64,000 nt of DNA from Paraburkholderia translucens. Lineage in GTDB: Bacteria > Pseudomonadota > Gammaproteobacteria > Burkholderiales > Burkholderiaceae. The stretch spans positions 1 to 64,000 of the forward strand of contig NZ_JAJITC010000004.1 of assembly GCF_020881035.1 (NCBI RefSeq), given 5' to 3'. The notes under the pieces are model-generated. The model saw only the letters and a list, made by a program, of their open reading frames with translations. It searched no databases and was not told the DNA's origin. The number at the start of each line of letters is the position of its first letter. Position 1 is the stretch's first letter. Position numbers and translations under genes: made by a program. Below are positions 8,572-18,047 of the stretch, in pieces.

Positions 8572-9645
8572 TCACACCGCCGCAAACCGAATCACCCCAT
8601 CCGCATCTTGCGACCGCTTCAACTCTCCCGCCCGCCACAACAGATGCAAATGAGCAAGCGCCTCGCCCATCGCAAACGTCATCTGATGGATATCGAGCTG
8701 CCGCTTGAACATCAACGGCACGATATCGGCGGCGCTGCGCGGCTTTTCCGCGCACGCTTCGCGCACTTCGGCGAGCCGCGCGTCGTGATGCTCGCGCAAC
8801 TGACGAACGCGCGTGCGCACTCCGCGAAACGGCTTGCCATGCGACGGCAGCACCAGCGTGTTCTCGGGCATCGTCTCGTAGCGGCCGAGCGACTCCAGGT
8901 ACAGTTCGAGCGGCGAGCCCTCCGGCTCGATATCGAATACCGATACGTTGGTCGAAATGCGCGGCAGCACCATGTCGCCGGAAATCAGCGTGCCGGTTTC
9001 CGCACAATGCAGCGCACAGTGTTCCGGCGAGTGGCCGAAGCCCGTCACCACACGCCACGCTCGACCGCCGATTCTCACGTCCTCGGCCTCGCGCAAACGG
9101 CGGTATTGCCCCGGAATCTCCGGCACGAGGCTCGAGTAGTAGCTCTTGCGATTGCGCAGCTTGTCGAGTGATTCCGCGTCGTTCAGACCGTGCCGCGCGA
9201 AGTGGCGCGCCGCTGCCTCGCCGCCCGCGTTCGAGCCGTCCCCGGTCGCCATCACGCGCGCTTGCATGTATTCGCCGAGCGTCATCCACAGCCGCACGTC
9301 CCAACGCTTCCTGTCGCCGCCGCCGCACACCCAGTGCGCGAGGCCGATGTGATCAGGATGGCAATGCGTGACGATCACGCGCAGCACCGGCAGGTCGTCG
9401 AGCACCGAGTCGAACACACTCTCCCAATTCGCCTTGATCGTGTCCGACGTGATGCCGCAATCGACCACGGTCCAGCCTTGCTGGCCGTCGATTTCATCGC
9501 GCAGCAGCCACAGGTTGATATGGTCGAGCGCGAACGGCAGCGGCATGCGCACCCATAGCACACCGGGCGCGACTTCCATCGTGCGGCCCGCTTCGGGCAT
9601 CGTGTCGCTGAAGGGGTATTGCAGTTGATGTTCGAGTGCATTCAT
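8572..9645 (-). CDS. MBL-fold metallo-hydrolase
   Basis: A metallo-beta-lactamase-fold hydrolase of 357 residues. The metal-binding motif is THCHPDHIG (HxHxDH). Further ligands are suggested by the later motifs GFGHSPEHCALH and ISGDMVLPRIS, and the tail contains LPSHGKPF and a helical C-terminal extension, as in LACTB2/glyoxalase-II-like proteins. The ATG (MNALEHQLQY) has GGAGG 12 nt upstream; an earlier Met in the frame is less likely. It is divergent from liuR across a shared 160-bp region with a LiuR-type site, so the regulator may control it. Confidence 0.85.
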   Translation of the reverse strand: MNALEHQLQYPFSDTMPEAGRTMEVAPGVLWVRMPLPFALDHINLWLLRDEIDGQQGWTVVDCGITSDTIKANWESVFDSVLDDLPVLRVIVTHCHPDHIGLAHWVCGGGDRKRWDVRLWMTLGEYMQARVMATGDGSNAGGEAAARHFARHGLNDAESLDKLRNRKSYYSSLVPEIPGQYRRLREAEDVRIGGRAWRVVTGFGHSPEHCALHCAETGTLISGDMVLPRISTNVSVFDIEPEGSPLELYLESLGRYETMPENTLVLPSHGKPFRGVRTRVRQLREHHDARLAEVREACAEKPRSAADIVPLMFKRQLDIHQMTFAMGEALAHLHLLWRAGELKRSQDADGVIRFAAV

Positions 9646-9729
9646 GGGGACTGTCTTCCTCCGACGACGCTCAGGCATGGCGAGGCGTGCGATGCCGGTC
9701 GGCCTGGTTGTGGTTGCTTTCCGCTCAGG

Positions 9730-9751
9730 TTGACGATAACGTAAACGTGGA
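9730..9751. promoter_or_regulatory. LiuR-type operator palindrome
   Basis: A 22-bp sequence begins TTGACGATAACG and ends TAAACGTGGA. It matches, at 18 of 22 positions by my alignment, the recalled LiuR consensus with core ACGTAAACGT. It lies between the divergent MBL-hydrolase and liuR starts, 54 bp before the liuR ATG. MerR regulators bind such elements between -35 and -10. The consensus is from memory of published LiuR regulon work, not checked here. Confidence 0.6.
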
Positions 9752-9804
9752 TTCTATCGTCCAATCCAGTTTTGTGCCCGGCCACGTATCCACGAGATGT
9801 CCCG

Positions 9805-10209
9805 ATGAATACGCAATACACCATCACCGAGCTCGCGCGTGAATTCGACGTCACGCCACGCGCGATCCGTTTCTACGAAGATCAGGGTTTACTCTCGCCG
9901 AGCCGCGAGGGTTCGAGCGGCTTGCGGCGCGTTTATTCGGGCCGCGACCGCACGCGTCTGAAGCTCACGCTACGCGGCAAGCGGCTTGGCTTTACGCTCT
10001 CGGAGATTCGCGACCTGCTCGACGTCTACGAATCGCCGACCGACACCGTGCCGCAACTACAGGCGTTTCTCGCCACGGTCGTACGCCATCGCGAAGTGCT
10101 CGAACGCCAGCGCGAAGATCTCGACGCAACGCTCGAAGATCTCGCGCAATACGAAGCGCAGGCGCGCGCGCTGCTCGACGGCGCGAGGCACGACGTGAAG
10201 CCTGCCTGA
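9805..10209 (+). CDS. liuR: MerR family transcriptional regulator, LiuR-like
   Basis: A 134-residue MerR-type regulator. The N-terminal winged helix is YTITELAREFDVTPRAIRFYEDQGLLSP, followed by the LKLTLRGKRLGFTLSEIRDLLDVY segment typical of LiuR, which controls branched-chain amino acid and acyl-CoA catabolism genes. A C-terminal dimerisation coiled coil follows. No metal-binding cysteines are present. The start MNTQYT was chosen over an upstream in-frame start because the family begins there. A LiuR-type palindrome lies just upstream, suggesting autoregulation. Confidence 0.8.
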   Translation: MNTQYTITELAREFDVTPRAIRFYEDQGLLSPSREGSSGLRRVYSGRDRTRLKLTLRGKRLGFTLSEIRDLLDVYESPTDTVPQLQAFLATVVRHREVLERQREDLDATLEDLAQYEAQARALLDGARHDVKPA

Positions 10210-10257
10210 ATTGGCCTGATTTGCCCGACTCTGACCGGCGATCGCGGAGAGCGCGTG

Positions 10258-12075
10258 ATGAATCACTTCCCCAAGCTGTTATCGTCGCAAATCGGTTTCG
10301 ACGTCGCGCAGACCATGCTCGAAGGGTTCGACCGTCACTACCGGATCTTTCGCGACGCCGCGATCAACGCCAAGACACTGTTCGAAGCGGGCGACTGGCA
10401 TGGCCTGCAAAAGCTCGCGCGCGATCGCATCACCTCGTATGACGATCGCGTGCGGGAATGCGTGCAACTGCTCGAAGACGAATACGACGCCGAGCGCATC
10501 GACGGCGAAGTCTGGCAGCAGATCAAGCTGCATTACATCGGCCTGCTGACCACGCACCGTCAGCCGGAATGCGCGGAAACGTTTTTTAATTCGGTATCCT
10601 GCAAGATTCTGCACCGCTCGTACTTCAACAACGATTTCATTTTCGTGCGTCCGGCGATCTCGACCGAATACATCGAGAATGACGAACCGGCCGCAAAGCC
10701 GACCTATCGCGCGTATTACCCCGGTACGGATGGACTTGCCGCGACGCTGGAGCGGATCGTCACGAACTTCCAGCTCGATCCGCCGTTCGAGGATCTGAAG
10801 CGCGACGTCGCCTGCGTGATGCAGTCGATTCACGAAGCGTTCGGCGTGTTCGACGAAGCAGCGAACTTCCAGATCCACGTATTGTCCTCGCTGTTTTATC
10901 GCAACAAGGCTGCATATATCGTCGGGCGCATCATCAACGGCGACGCGCTGCTGCCGTTCGCGGTGCCGCTGCGTCATGTCAAGCCGGGCGTGCTCGCGCT
11001 CGATACGGTGCTTCTCAAACGTGAGCAGTTGCTGATCATCTTCAGCTTTTCGCACTCGTATTTTCTGGTCGACATGGAAGTGCCGTCCGCGTATGTCGAA
11101 TTTCTGCGCACGGTCATGCCCGGCAAGCCGAAGGCGGAAATCTACACGTCGGTGGGTTTGCAGAAGCAGGGCAAGAATCTGTTCTATCGCGATCTGCTGC
11201 ATCACCTGAAGCATTCGAGCGACCGCTTCATCGTCGCGCCCGGCATCAAGGGGCTCGTGATGCTGGTGTTCACGTTGCCGTCGTTTCCCTACGTGTTCAA
11301 GCTGATCAAGGACAACTTTCCGCCGCCGAAGGAAACCACGCGCGCGCAGATCCAGCAGAAGTATCTGCTCGTCAAACGTCACGACCGGCTTGGCCGCATG
11401 GCCGACACGCTCGAATATTCGAGCGTCGCGCTGCCGCTCGCGCGGCTCGACGAGGATCTGTTGCGCGAACTCGCAAAGGAAGTGCCGTCGCTGATCGAGT
11501 ACGAAGGCGACAACCTCGTGATTCGTCACTTGTACATCGAGCGACGCATGGTGCCGCTCAATCTGTTCCTGCAGCACGGCAACGACGACGACGTCGAGCA
11601 CGGCATCAAGGAATACGGCAACGCGGTGAAGGAGCTGATGCAGGCGAACATCTTCCCCGGCGACTTGCTGTACAAGAACTTCGGCGTGACGCGCCACGGC
11701 CGCGTCGTGTTCTACGACTACGACGAGATCGAATACCTGACCGACTGCAACGTGCGCGCGGTGCCGCCGCCGCGCAACGAGGAAGACGAAATGTCGGCCG
11801 AGCCGTGGTATGCGGTCGGTCCGCACGATATTTTTCCGCAGACGTACGGCACGTTCCTGCTCGGCGATCCGCGCGTGCGCCGCTCGTTCATGCGGCATCA
11901 CGCGGACCTTTTCGAGCCTGAGTTGTGGCAGCGGCACAAGGATCATCTGTTGAAGGGCGAGTTGCCCGATTTTTTTCCGTACGACCAGAGCGTGCGCTTT
12001 TGCGTGCGTTATCCGAAGCGGTTTGCCGAAGCGCCCGGTGCGCAGGCGGACGAACCTGACGTGCGCGCGGCCTGA
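10258..12075 (+). CDS. aceK: Isocitrate dehydrogenase kinase/phosphatase
   Basis: A bifunctional enzyme that phosphorylates and dephosphorylates isocitrate dehydrogenase, steering carbon between the TCA cycle and the glyoxylate bypass. About 605 residues, full length for AceK. Recognised segments include [37 protein letters not shown] and the C-terminal kinase-like part ([43 protein letters not shown]). The ATG (MNHFPK) follows GGAGAGCG; an adjacent GTG one codon earlier is possible. Its substrate gene icd is not in the window. Confidence 0.96.
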   Translation: MNHFPKLLSSQIGFDVAQTMLEGFDRHYRIFRDAAINAKTLFEAGDWHGLQKLARDRITSYDDRVRECVQLLEDEYDAERIDGEVWQQIKLHYIGLLTTHRQPECAETFFNSVSCKILHRSYFNNDFIFVRPAISTEYIENDEPAAKPTYRAYYPGTDGLAATLERIVTNFQLDPPFEDLKRDVACVMQSIHEAFGVFDEAANFQIHVLSSLFYRNKAAYIVGRIINGDALLPFAVPLRHVKPGVLALDTVLLKREQLLIIFSFSHSYFLVDMEVPSAYVEFLRTVMPGKPKAEIYTSVGLQKQGKNLFYRDLLHHLKHSSDRFIVAPGIKGLVMLVFTLPSFPYVFKLIKDNFPPPKETTRAQIQQKYLLVKRHDRLGRMADTLEYSSVALPLARLDEDLLRELAKEVPSLIEYEGDNLVIRHLYIERRMVPLNLFLQHGNDDDVEHGIKEYGNAVKELMQANIFPGDLLYKNFGVTRHGRVVFYDYDEIEYLTDCNVRAVPPPRNEEDEMSAEPWYAVGPHDIFPQTYGTFLLGDPRVRRSFMRHHADLFEPELWQRHKDHLLKGELPDFFPYDQSVRFCVRYPKRFAEAPGAQADEPDVRAA

Positions 12076-12147
12076 TGAATCTCACGAGGGTTCGAGGCAG
12101 GCAACGCGCGGCACTAGCCATCCAGGCTATGACCAAGGAGCACAACC

Positions 12148-13356
12148 ATGAGTGACGCAAACAGCAGCGGTATCCATGCCGATCCGATCGTGATCGTGAG
12201 CGCGGCGCGTACGCCGATGGCGGGCTTTCAGGGCGACTTCGCGTCGCTCACCGCGCCACAGCTCGGCGCGGTCGCGATCAGGGCGGCCGTGGAGCGCGCG
12301 GGTCTGAAGCCCGAGCAGATCGACGAAGCGGTGATGGGCTGCGTGCTGCCCGCCGGCCTCGGTCAGGCACCCGCGCGTCAGGCCGCGCTCGGCGCGGGTC
12401 TGCCGCTCGCCACGGGCTGCACGACGGTCAACAAGATGTGCGGGTCCGGCATGCGCGCGGCGATGTTCGCGCACGACATGCTGGCCGCGGGCTCGCTCGA
12501 TGTGATCGTCGCGGGCGGCATGGAGAGCATGACGAACGCGCCGTATCTGCTGCCGAAAGCGCGCGGCGGCATGCGCATGGGCCACGGCCAGGTGCTCGAC
12601 CACATGTTCTACGACGGCCTCGAAGACGCCTACGACAAAGGCCGTCTGATGGGTAGCTTCGCCGAGGAATGCGCGGCGTCGTTCGAGTTCACGCGCGAGG
12701 CGCAGGACGCCTTCGCGATCGAGTCGCTGAACCGCGCCAAGCGCGCGAACGAGGACGGCTCGTTCGACTGGGAGATCGCGCCGGTCACGGTAGCGGGCCG
12801 CAAGGGTGACATCGCGATCGTACGCGACGAGCAGCCGTTCAAGGCCAGCCTCGACAAGATCCCCACGTTGAAGCCCGCGTTCAGCAAGACCGGCACCGTG
12901 ACGGCGGCGAACTCATCGTCGATCTCGGACGGCGCGGCCGCGCTCGTGATGATGCGCGAGTCCACGGCGAAGCAGCTCGGTGTGACGCCGCTCGCGCGCG
13001 TCGTCGGCCATTCGACGTTCGCGCAGGAACCCGCGAAATTCACCACCGCACCGGTCGGCGCGATCCGCAAGCTGCTCGGGAAAAACGGCTGGCGCGCCGG
13101 CGACGTCGATCTGTACGAAATCAACGAAGCGTTCGCGGTCGTCACGATGGCCGCGATGAGAGAGCACGATTTGCCACATGACAAGGTCAACGTGAACGGC
13201 GGCGCCTGCGCGCTCGGCCATCCGATCGGCGCCTCGGGCGCGCGCATTGTCGTGACGCTGATCGGCGCGCTCAGAAAGCGCGGTCTGAAACGCGGTGTCG
13301 CGGCGCTGTGTATCGGCGGCGGCGAGGCGACCGCGATGGGTGTCGAACTGATCTGA
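12148..13356 (+). CDS. Acetyl-CoA C-acetyltransferase (thiolase)
   Basis: A 402-residue type II thiolase that cleaves acetoacetyl-CoA or 3-ketoacyl-CoA, or condenses two acetyl-CoA. The nucleophilic Cys98 lies in NKMCGSGM, the NEAF motif in YEINEAFAVV, GHPIGASGAR carries the catalytic His, and a second Cys is in CIGGGEATAM. The start follows AAGGAGCAC. The next genes (SDR, acyl-CoA dehydrogenase) are 28 and 12 bp apart and on the same strand, indicating a fatty- or branched-acyl-CoA catabolic operon. Confidence 0.93.
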   Translation: MSDANSSGIHADPIVIVSAARTPMAGFQGDFASLTAPQLGAVAIRAAVERAGLKPEQIDEAVMGCVLPAGLGQAPARQAALGAGLPLATGCTTVNKMCGSGMRAAMFAHDMLAAGSLDVIVAGGMESMTNAPYLLPKARGGMRMGHGQVLDHMFYDGLEDAYDKGRLMGSFAEECAASFEFTREAQDAFAIESLNRAKRANEDGSFDWEIAPVTVAGRKGDIAIVRDEQPFKASLDKIPTLKPAFSKTGTVTAANSSSISDGAAALVMMRESTAKQLGVTPLARVVGHSTFAQEPAKFTTAPVGAIRKLLGKNGWRAGDVDLYEINEAFAVVTMAAMREHDLPHDKVNVNGGACALGHPIGASGARIVVTLIGALRKRGLKRGVAALCIGGGEATAMGVELI

Positions 13357-13384
13357 CGCATCCCCAAAAATTTCGAGGAATACG

Positions 13385-14062
13385 ATGAAAACAGTGTTGA
13401 TTGTTGGTGCGTCACGCGGCATCGGCCAGGAATTCGTACGGCAGTACAGGAAGAGCGGCTGGCGCGTGCTCGCGACCGCACGCGACGGCGCCGCGCTCGA
13501 CGCGCTCAACGAACTCGGCGCCGAGACTTTCGCGCTCGACGTCACCGCGCCTGAAGAAGTCGCGGCGCTCGGCTGGAAGCTCGACGGCGAACGGCTCGAT
13601 GCGGCAATCCTGGTGTCCGGCGTGTACGGCCCGCGCACCGAAGGCATCGAGACGATCACCGCCGAAGACTTCGATCACGTGATGCACACGAACGTGCTCG
13701 GCCCAATGCAGTTGCTGCCGATACTGCTGCCGCTCGTCGAGGAAACGGACGGTGTGCTCGCGGTGATTTCGAGCCGCATGGGCAGCATCGCCGATGCGAG
13801 CGGCACGACCGGCTGGCTGTATCGCGCGAGCAAGGCGGCATTGAACGACGTGCTGAAGCTCGCGTCGCTCGACGCGCAACGTGCGACCTGTGTGTCGCTG
13901 CATCCGGGCTGGGTGCGCACGGACATGGGTGGCGCGCAGGCCGCGCTCGATCCGGCGCGCAGCGTGGCCGGCATGCGCGAAGTGCTGGCTCAAGCGGCGG
14001 CATCGCGCGACGCGTTCCACGGCCGCTTCTTCCAATACGACGGCACGCAGCTCGACTGGTGA
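13385..14062 (+). CDS. SDR family oxidoreductase
   Basis: A 225-residue short-chain dehydrogenase of the compact C-factor/CsgA-like type. GASRGIG forms the cofactor loop, SSRMGSI holds the catalytic Ser region, YRASKAA carries the Tyr/Lys pair, and HPGWVRTDMGG closes the active site. It sits between thiolase and acyl-CoA dehydrogenase, so a hydroxyacyl-CoA or related role is possible but not shown. Confidence 0.85.
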   Translation: MKTVLIVGASRGIGQEFVRQYRKSGWRVLATARDGAALDALNELGAETFALDVTAPEEVAALGWKLDGERLDAAILVSGVYGPRTEGIETITAEDFDHVMHTNVLGPMQLLPILLPLVEETDGVLAVISSRMGSIADASGTTGWLYRASKAALNDVLKLASLDAQRATCVSLHPGWVRTDMGGAQAALDPARSVAGMREVLAQAAASRDAFHGRFFQYDGTQLDW

Positions 14063-14074
14063 GGAGACACGTTC

Positions 14075-15205
14075 ATGGTGCTTGATCAGGATCACCTGAT
14101 GGTGCGCGACGCGCTGCGCACCTTCGTGCGCGAAGCAATCACACCGTACGCGGCGCAATGGGACCGCGAGCGCATCTTTCCGCGCGACGTGCACCGGCAG
14201 CTCGCCGAGCTCGGTGCTTATGGCGTGCTGGTGCCCGAAGCGTATGGCGGCGCCGGCATGGACGCGCTCGCGCTCGCGCTGATCCTCGAAGAAATCGCGG
14301 CCGGCGACGGCGGCACGTCGACCGCGATCTCGGTGAACAACTGCCCCGTGTGCAGCATCCTGCTGAGTTACGGCAACGACGCGCAGAAGCGCGACTGGCT
14401 CACGCCGCTCGCGCGCGGCGAGATGCTCGGCGCGTTCTGCCTGACCGAACCGCAAGCAGGCTCCGATGCGTCGGCGCTGCGCACCACCGCGACGCGCGAC
14501 GGCGACGCGTACGTGCTGAACGGCGTGAAGCAGTTCATCACGAGCGGCAAGAACGGCGACGTCGCGATCGTCATGGCCGTCACCGACAAGGCCGCCGGCA
14601 AGCGCGGCATCAGCGCGTTCATCGTGCCGACCGCGACGCCGGGTTACGTGGTCGCGCGCGTCGAGGACAAGCTCGGCCAGCATTCGTCGGATACCGCGCA
14701 AATCGTGTTCGAGGCGTGCCGCGTACCCGCTGTGAACCTGATCGGCGCCGAGGGCGAAGGCTACAGGATCGCGCTGTCGGGGCTCGAAGGCGGGCGCATC
14801 GGCATCGCCGCGCAAAGCGTCGGCATGGCGCGCGCCGCGTTCGAGGCCGCATTGACTTATTCGAAGGAACGCGAGAGCTTCGGCGCGCCGCTGTTCTCGC
14901 ACCAGGCCGTGCAGTTCCGTCTCGCCGACATGGCGACGCACCTCGAAGCCGCGCGGCAATTGATCTGGCACGCGGCTTCGCTGAAGGACGCGGGCCTGCC
15001 ATGTCTGAGCGAAGCCGCGATGGCGAAGCTGTTTGCCTCCGAAGCGGCTGAGCGCATCTGCTCGGCCGCTTTGCAGATTCACGGCGGCTACGGTTATCTG
15101 AGCGACTTCCCGGTCGAGCGGATTTACCGCGACGTGCGCGTGTGCCAGATCTACGAAGGCACGAGCGACATCCAGAAGATCCTGATCGCTCGCGCGCTCA
15201 ACTGA
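14075..15205 (+). CDS. Acyl-CoA dehydrogenase
   Basis: A 376-residue FAD-dependent dehydrogenase making trans-2-enoyl-CoA. The order is N-terminal helical domain, beta domain with FCLTEPQAGSDASALRTTA and FITSGKNGD, and C-terminal helices with QIHGGYGYLSDFPVERIYRD and QIYEGTSDIQKILIAR, whose Glu is the usual catalytic base. GAGGAG lies just before the ATG. Chain length is not predictable; a short or branched substrate fits the nearby LiuR-type regulator. Confidence 0.92.
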   Translation: MVLDQDHLMVRDALRTFVREAITPYAAQWDRERIFPRDVHRQLAELGAYGVLVPEAYGGAGMDALALALILEEIAAGDGGTSTAISVNNCPVCSILLSYGNDAQKRDWLTPLARGEMLGAFCLTEPQAGSDASALRTTATRDGDAYVLNGVKQFITSGKNGDVAIVMAVTDKAAGKRGISAFIVPTATPGYVVARVEDKLGQHSSDTAQIVFEACRVPAVNLIGAEGEGYRIALSGLEGGRIGIAAQSVGMARAAFEAALTYSKERESFGAPLFSHQAVQFRLADMATHLEAARQLIWHAASLKDAGLPCLSEAAMAKLFASEAAERICSAALQIHGGYGYLSDFPVERIYRDVRVCQIYEGTSDIQKILIARALN

Positions 15206-15212
15206 AATTTCC

Positions 15213-15668
15213 ATGAATAAGCCATCATTGCCGCTGCAAAGACCTCTCGACTGTCCGTGCGGCGGCGCCACGCCCGACGTACGCCCGGGAACCACAATCA
15301 AAGCGCCGCGTTTTGCGCAATGCTGCGGCCGTTATATCGATGGCGGCGAGGCGGCGCCGCGCGCGCTCGAACTGATGCGCTCGCGCTATAGCGCGTACGT
15401 GCTCGGTGCGACTGACTACCTGCGCGCGACGTGGGACGCCCGCACCTGCCCTGCCGATCTCGACGCCGACCCCGCCGCGCCCGGCGCACCGCGTTGGCTC
15501 GGACTACAGATCAAAGCGTTCGCGCAAAGCGATACTGATCATGCGACCGTCGAATTCATCGCCCGCTACAAAGTGGGCGGACGGGCGCATCGGTTGCATG
15601 AATTGAGCCGTTTCTTGCGCGGCGAGGATGGCCGTTGGCGTTATGTCGACGGCGACGTCAGCGAATAA
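15213..15668 (+). CDS. YchJ family protein (UPF0225)
   Basis: A 151-residue protein with an N-terminal SEC-C-like metal-binding motif (LDCPCGG ... AQCCGRYIDGG) followed by a YchJ core: LMRSRYSAYVLGATDYLRATWD, then VEFIARYKVGGRAHRLHELSRF and RWRYVDGD. The SEC-C cysteines suggest zinc binding. Molecular function is unknown. It starts 8 bp after the acyl-CoA dehydrogenase and ends the run; a strong terminator follows 84 bp later. Confidence 0.88.
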   Translation: MNKPSLPLQRPLDCPCGGATPDVRPGTTIKAPRFAQCCGRYIDGGEAAPRALELMRSRYSAYVLGATDYLRATWDARTCPADLDADPAAPGAPRWLGLQIKAFAQSDTDHATVEFIARYKVGGRAHRLHELSRFLRGEDGRWRYVDGDVSE

Positions 15669-15751
15669 TTGACGACCTGGCGGCGATTAAATAATCCTTA
15701 CATTACACATCGAAGCTTTTCTCGCGGCCTGCGTCATCCACGGCCCGACTC

Positions 15752-15782
15752 ATAAAAGGCCCTTGTACAGGGCCTTTTATGC
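15752..15782. terminator. Rho-independent terminator (likely bidirectional)
   Basis: A perfect 12-bp stem ATAAAAGGCCCT / AGGGCCTTTTAT with loop TGTAC closes the thiolase-to-YchJ run. Confidence 0.9.
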
Positions 15783-16283
15783 GTTCTCTCACGAGCGTCT
15801 TTCCTGTTGGCCTCGCGCCACAGCACTTACACGACCTTTACTCGCCGCTGCCCGCCACCCGTCTCCGACCTTTGCCCCGCAAGGCTTTGAAGCCTTGTTC
15901 GCACAGGCAGCAATTTTTTCGTCGCGGGTTCTCCTTGATTGCACAAAACAAAATTGTCATGCGAGGATGCGTCGGTAGTTTATGACGTCACATTGCGAGG
16001 GTCGGCCGTACCGGCCCCGCAAATGCGCAGGAAGCTTGACCGGCCGCGAATGCGGGCCGCGCGGGCTCAGGCGGCATCGAGTGACGCTCATCCTCGGCGC
16101 GTGGGGTCGCGCCGGCCGTGGGGTTCATCCGTGCGATCTCGATTGGCGTGCGTGCGCTTGCCGCGCAACGCACGCGAGTGGGTCTGTTTGTGTCGAAAAC
16201 GCGATTGAAAGCTGAACGTCAGCAGCGTTTTTCGCAACCAGACAGCGCGGGGTTAAGGACAGGTCTTTCAGGCAGGTGCGTCA
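15783..16283. other. Intergenic region before the exported hydrolase
   Basis: About 500 bp. Several short frames exist but none has a convincing protein signature or ribosome site. A weak 7-bp hairpin (GCGTGCG / CGCACGC) lies near 16150-16175. I see no RNA gene here. Confidence 0.5.
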
Positions 16284-17591
16284 ATGGTGTTGAGCAAGGT
16301 TCTGACGAAGTGTGCGGCGTTCTGCGCCGCGGCCACGTGCGCTGTCACGATCGCGCACGCCGACCCGCTCGTCTACTCGTCTCTTTCAGCACGGAACGCG
16401 ACACCGCTCAGCGACAACCAGGGACCGCTGTCGCGCGCCCGCGTGCCGCGTATTGCGCTCGACGATGATGCCTACCTGCCCACTGCCCACCTGAACGAAA
16501 AGATCATCCGCGTACCGGTTGACGCCACCGGCACGGTCACCCTCGAAACCACGATCTACAAGCCGGAGGGTCCCGGCCCGTTCCCCATGATCGTGTTCAA
16601 CCACGGCAAGATCCCGGGCGACCCACGCACGCAGGAACGCAGCGACCCGCTGCCGTTCGCGCGCGAGTTCGTGCGCCGCGGCTACGTGGTCGTCGCGCCG
16701 AATCGTCAGGGCTTTGGCCGATCCGACGGCGTGTACGAGCAGGACGGCTGCGATGTCGAGCGCAATGGCCTCGGCCAGGCCGGCGACGTCGCCGCGACGA
16801 TCGATTACATGTCGAAGCAACCTTATGTCGACGCGACGCACATCGCGGTGGCCGGCACCTCGCATGGCGGTCTCGCCACGATCGCATACGGCACCGAAGC
16901 GGCGCCCGGCGTGCGCGCGCTGATCAATTTCTCGGGCGGCCTGCGTCAGGACGCCTGCGAGGACTGGCAAGGCAATCTGACGCGCGCATTCGGCGCATAC
17001 GGCGAGAAGACCACCGTGCCGTCACTGTGGTTGTACGGCGATAACGATTCGGTGTGGAACGCGCGGCTCGTCGCGGGCATGTACGCCGCGTATGGCGCGC
17101 ACGGCGCGAGCGTGAAGATGGTCGACTTCGGCAACTACAAGAACGACGCGCATCGGCTGGTCGGCGACCGCGACGGCGTGCGCGTGTGGTGGCCGGCCGT
17201 CGAAGCGTTCCTCGCGCGCGCCGGTATGCCGACGGCCGTGCAGTACCACGTCGCCGATCCGTGCGCGCCGAAGGCGACCGACTTCGCCTCGCTCGACGCG
17301 GTCGATGCGGTACCGTACCTCGACAGCGAAGGCCGCAATGGCTATCGCAACTTCCTGCATCAGTACCCGAGCCGGGCGTTCGCGGTGTCGAATTCGGGCG
17401 CGTGGTCGTGGGCCGAGGGCGGCGACGATCCGATGGCGGTGGCCATCGCAAATTGCCAGAAGCAAAGTTCCGATCCGTGCCGGCTGTATGCGGTCGATAA
17501 CGCGGTCGTGTGGGGCAGCCAGAATTCGCAGACGGCCGATGCGGATCGTGCCGATGCCAATGGCCGGCGCGCGATTGCGAGCCGGGAGTGA
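16284..17591 (+). CDS. Exported alpha/beta hydrolase (dienelactone hydrolase/CocE-like)
   Basis: A 435-residue protein with signal peptide ending near TIAHA. After a mature N-terminal extension comes an alpha/beta hydrolase core: PMIVFNHGKIPGDP (oxyanion region), RGYVVVAPNRQGFGRSDG, and the nucleophile elbow GTSHGG with its serine. WLYGDNDSVWN carries the likely acid and NDAHRL the likely His. The C-terminal part (residues about 330-410) is unusual and Cys-containing (IANCQKQSSDPCRLYAVDNAVVW), which may form a disulfide. Substrate is unknown. A terminator follows 43 bp after the stop. Confidence 0.75.
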   Translation: MVLSKVLTKCAAFCAAATCAVTIAHADPLVYSSLSARNATPLSDNQGPLSRARVPRIALDDDAYLPTAHLNEKIIRVPVDATGTVTLETTIYKPEGPGPFPMIVFNHGKIPGDPRTQERSDPLPFAREFVRRGYVVVAPNRQGFGRSDGVYEQDGCDVERNGLGQAGDVAATIDYMSKQPYVDATHIAVAGTSHGGLATIAYGTEAAPGVRALINFSGGLRQDACEDWQGNLTRAFGAYGEKTTVPSLWLYGDNDSVWNARLVAGMYAAYGAHGASVKMVDFGNYKNDAHRLVGDRDGVRVWWPAVEAFLARAGMPTAVQYHVADPCAPKATDFASLDAVDAVPYLDSEGRNGYRNFLHQYPSRAFAVSNSGAWSWAEGGDDPMAVAIANCQKQSSDPCRLYAVDNAVVWGSQNSQTADADRADANGRRAIASRE

Positions 17592-17634
17592 TGACGAATA
17601 AAGGCGCGAATCACGCGTGATTCTGATGTGCCAC

Positions 17635-17661
17635 AAGCCCGCCGGATCGGCGGGCTTTTTC
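17635..17661 (+). terminator. Rho-independent terminator
   Basis: A 10-bp perfect stem AAGCCCGCCG / CGGCGGGCTT with 3-nt loop GAT, followed by TTTC, 43 bp after the hydrolase stop. Confidence 0.85.
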
Positions 17662-18047
17662 TTGGGCGTCGAATCTTCCTTCCTTGATGCGCAATACCCA
17701 GAGCGAGCATTGGTCGCCAAACCGTTCACGTGCCCGCTGAGCCGAAAAGCCAGCGTTTTTTTGTTCGCGCCGCATGAGCGCGTGAACGTGCGTCTGCAAC
17801 AACGCCTCGGCACCTCAAATTCTCGCCAGTAATGGCCCATTACTTTGACGTCGCTATCTCCGTCGATCAGCGATCTTCCATTCCGAAGTCGAAGGAGCTG
17901 CATCGAACGGCGCCAAACGTCGCTGGCACCGGGAAAAACGCCCGTCTCGCCACTAATGCGCGCGACGAAATAACACGCTAATCTCGACCCCTCGCTTCAA
18001 AAACGCCGTCGCGCACGCGTGGCAAAGAAACACCTCGGAGTACCTCT
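17662..18047. other. Intergenic region upstream of bioA
   Basis: About 385 bp with no gene I can support. It must carry the bio operon promoter. No BirA-type operator was recognised; beta-proteobacteria often regulate biotin genes differently. Confidence 0.45.

Noticed and set aside
15785-16283. Short plus-strand frames of about 70-115 codons before the hydrolase
   Set aside because: Several overlapping frames of similar length, no ribosome site and no recognisable protein; not annotated as genes.
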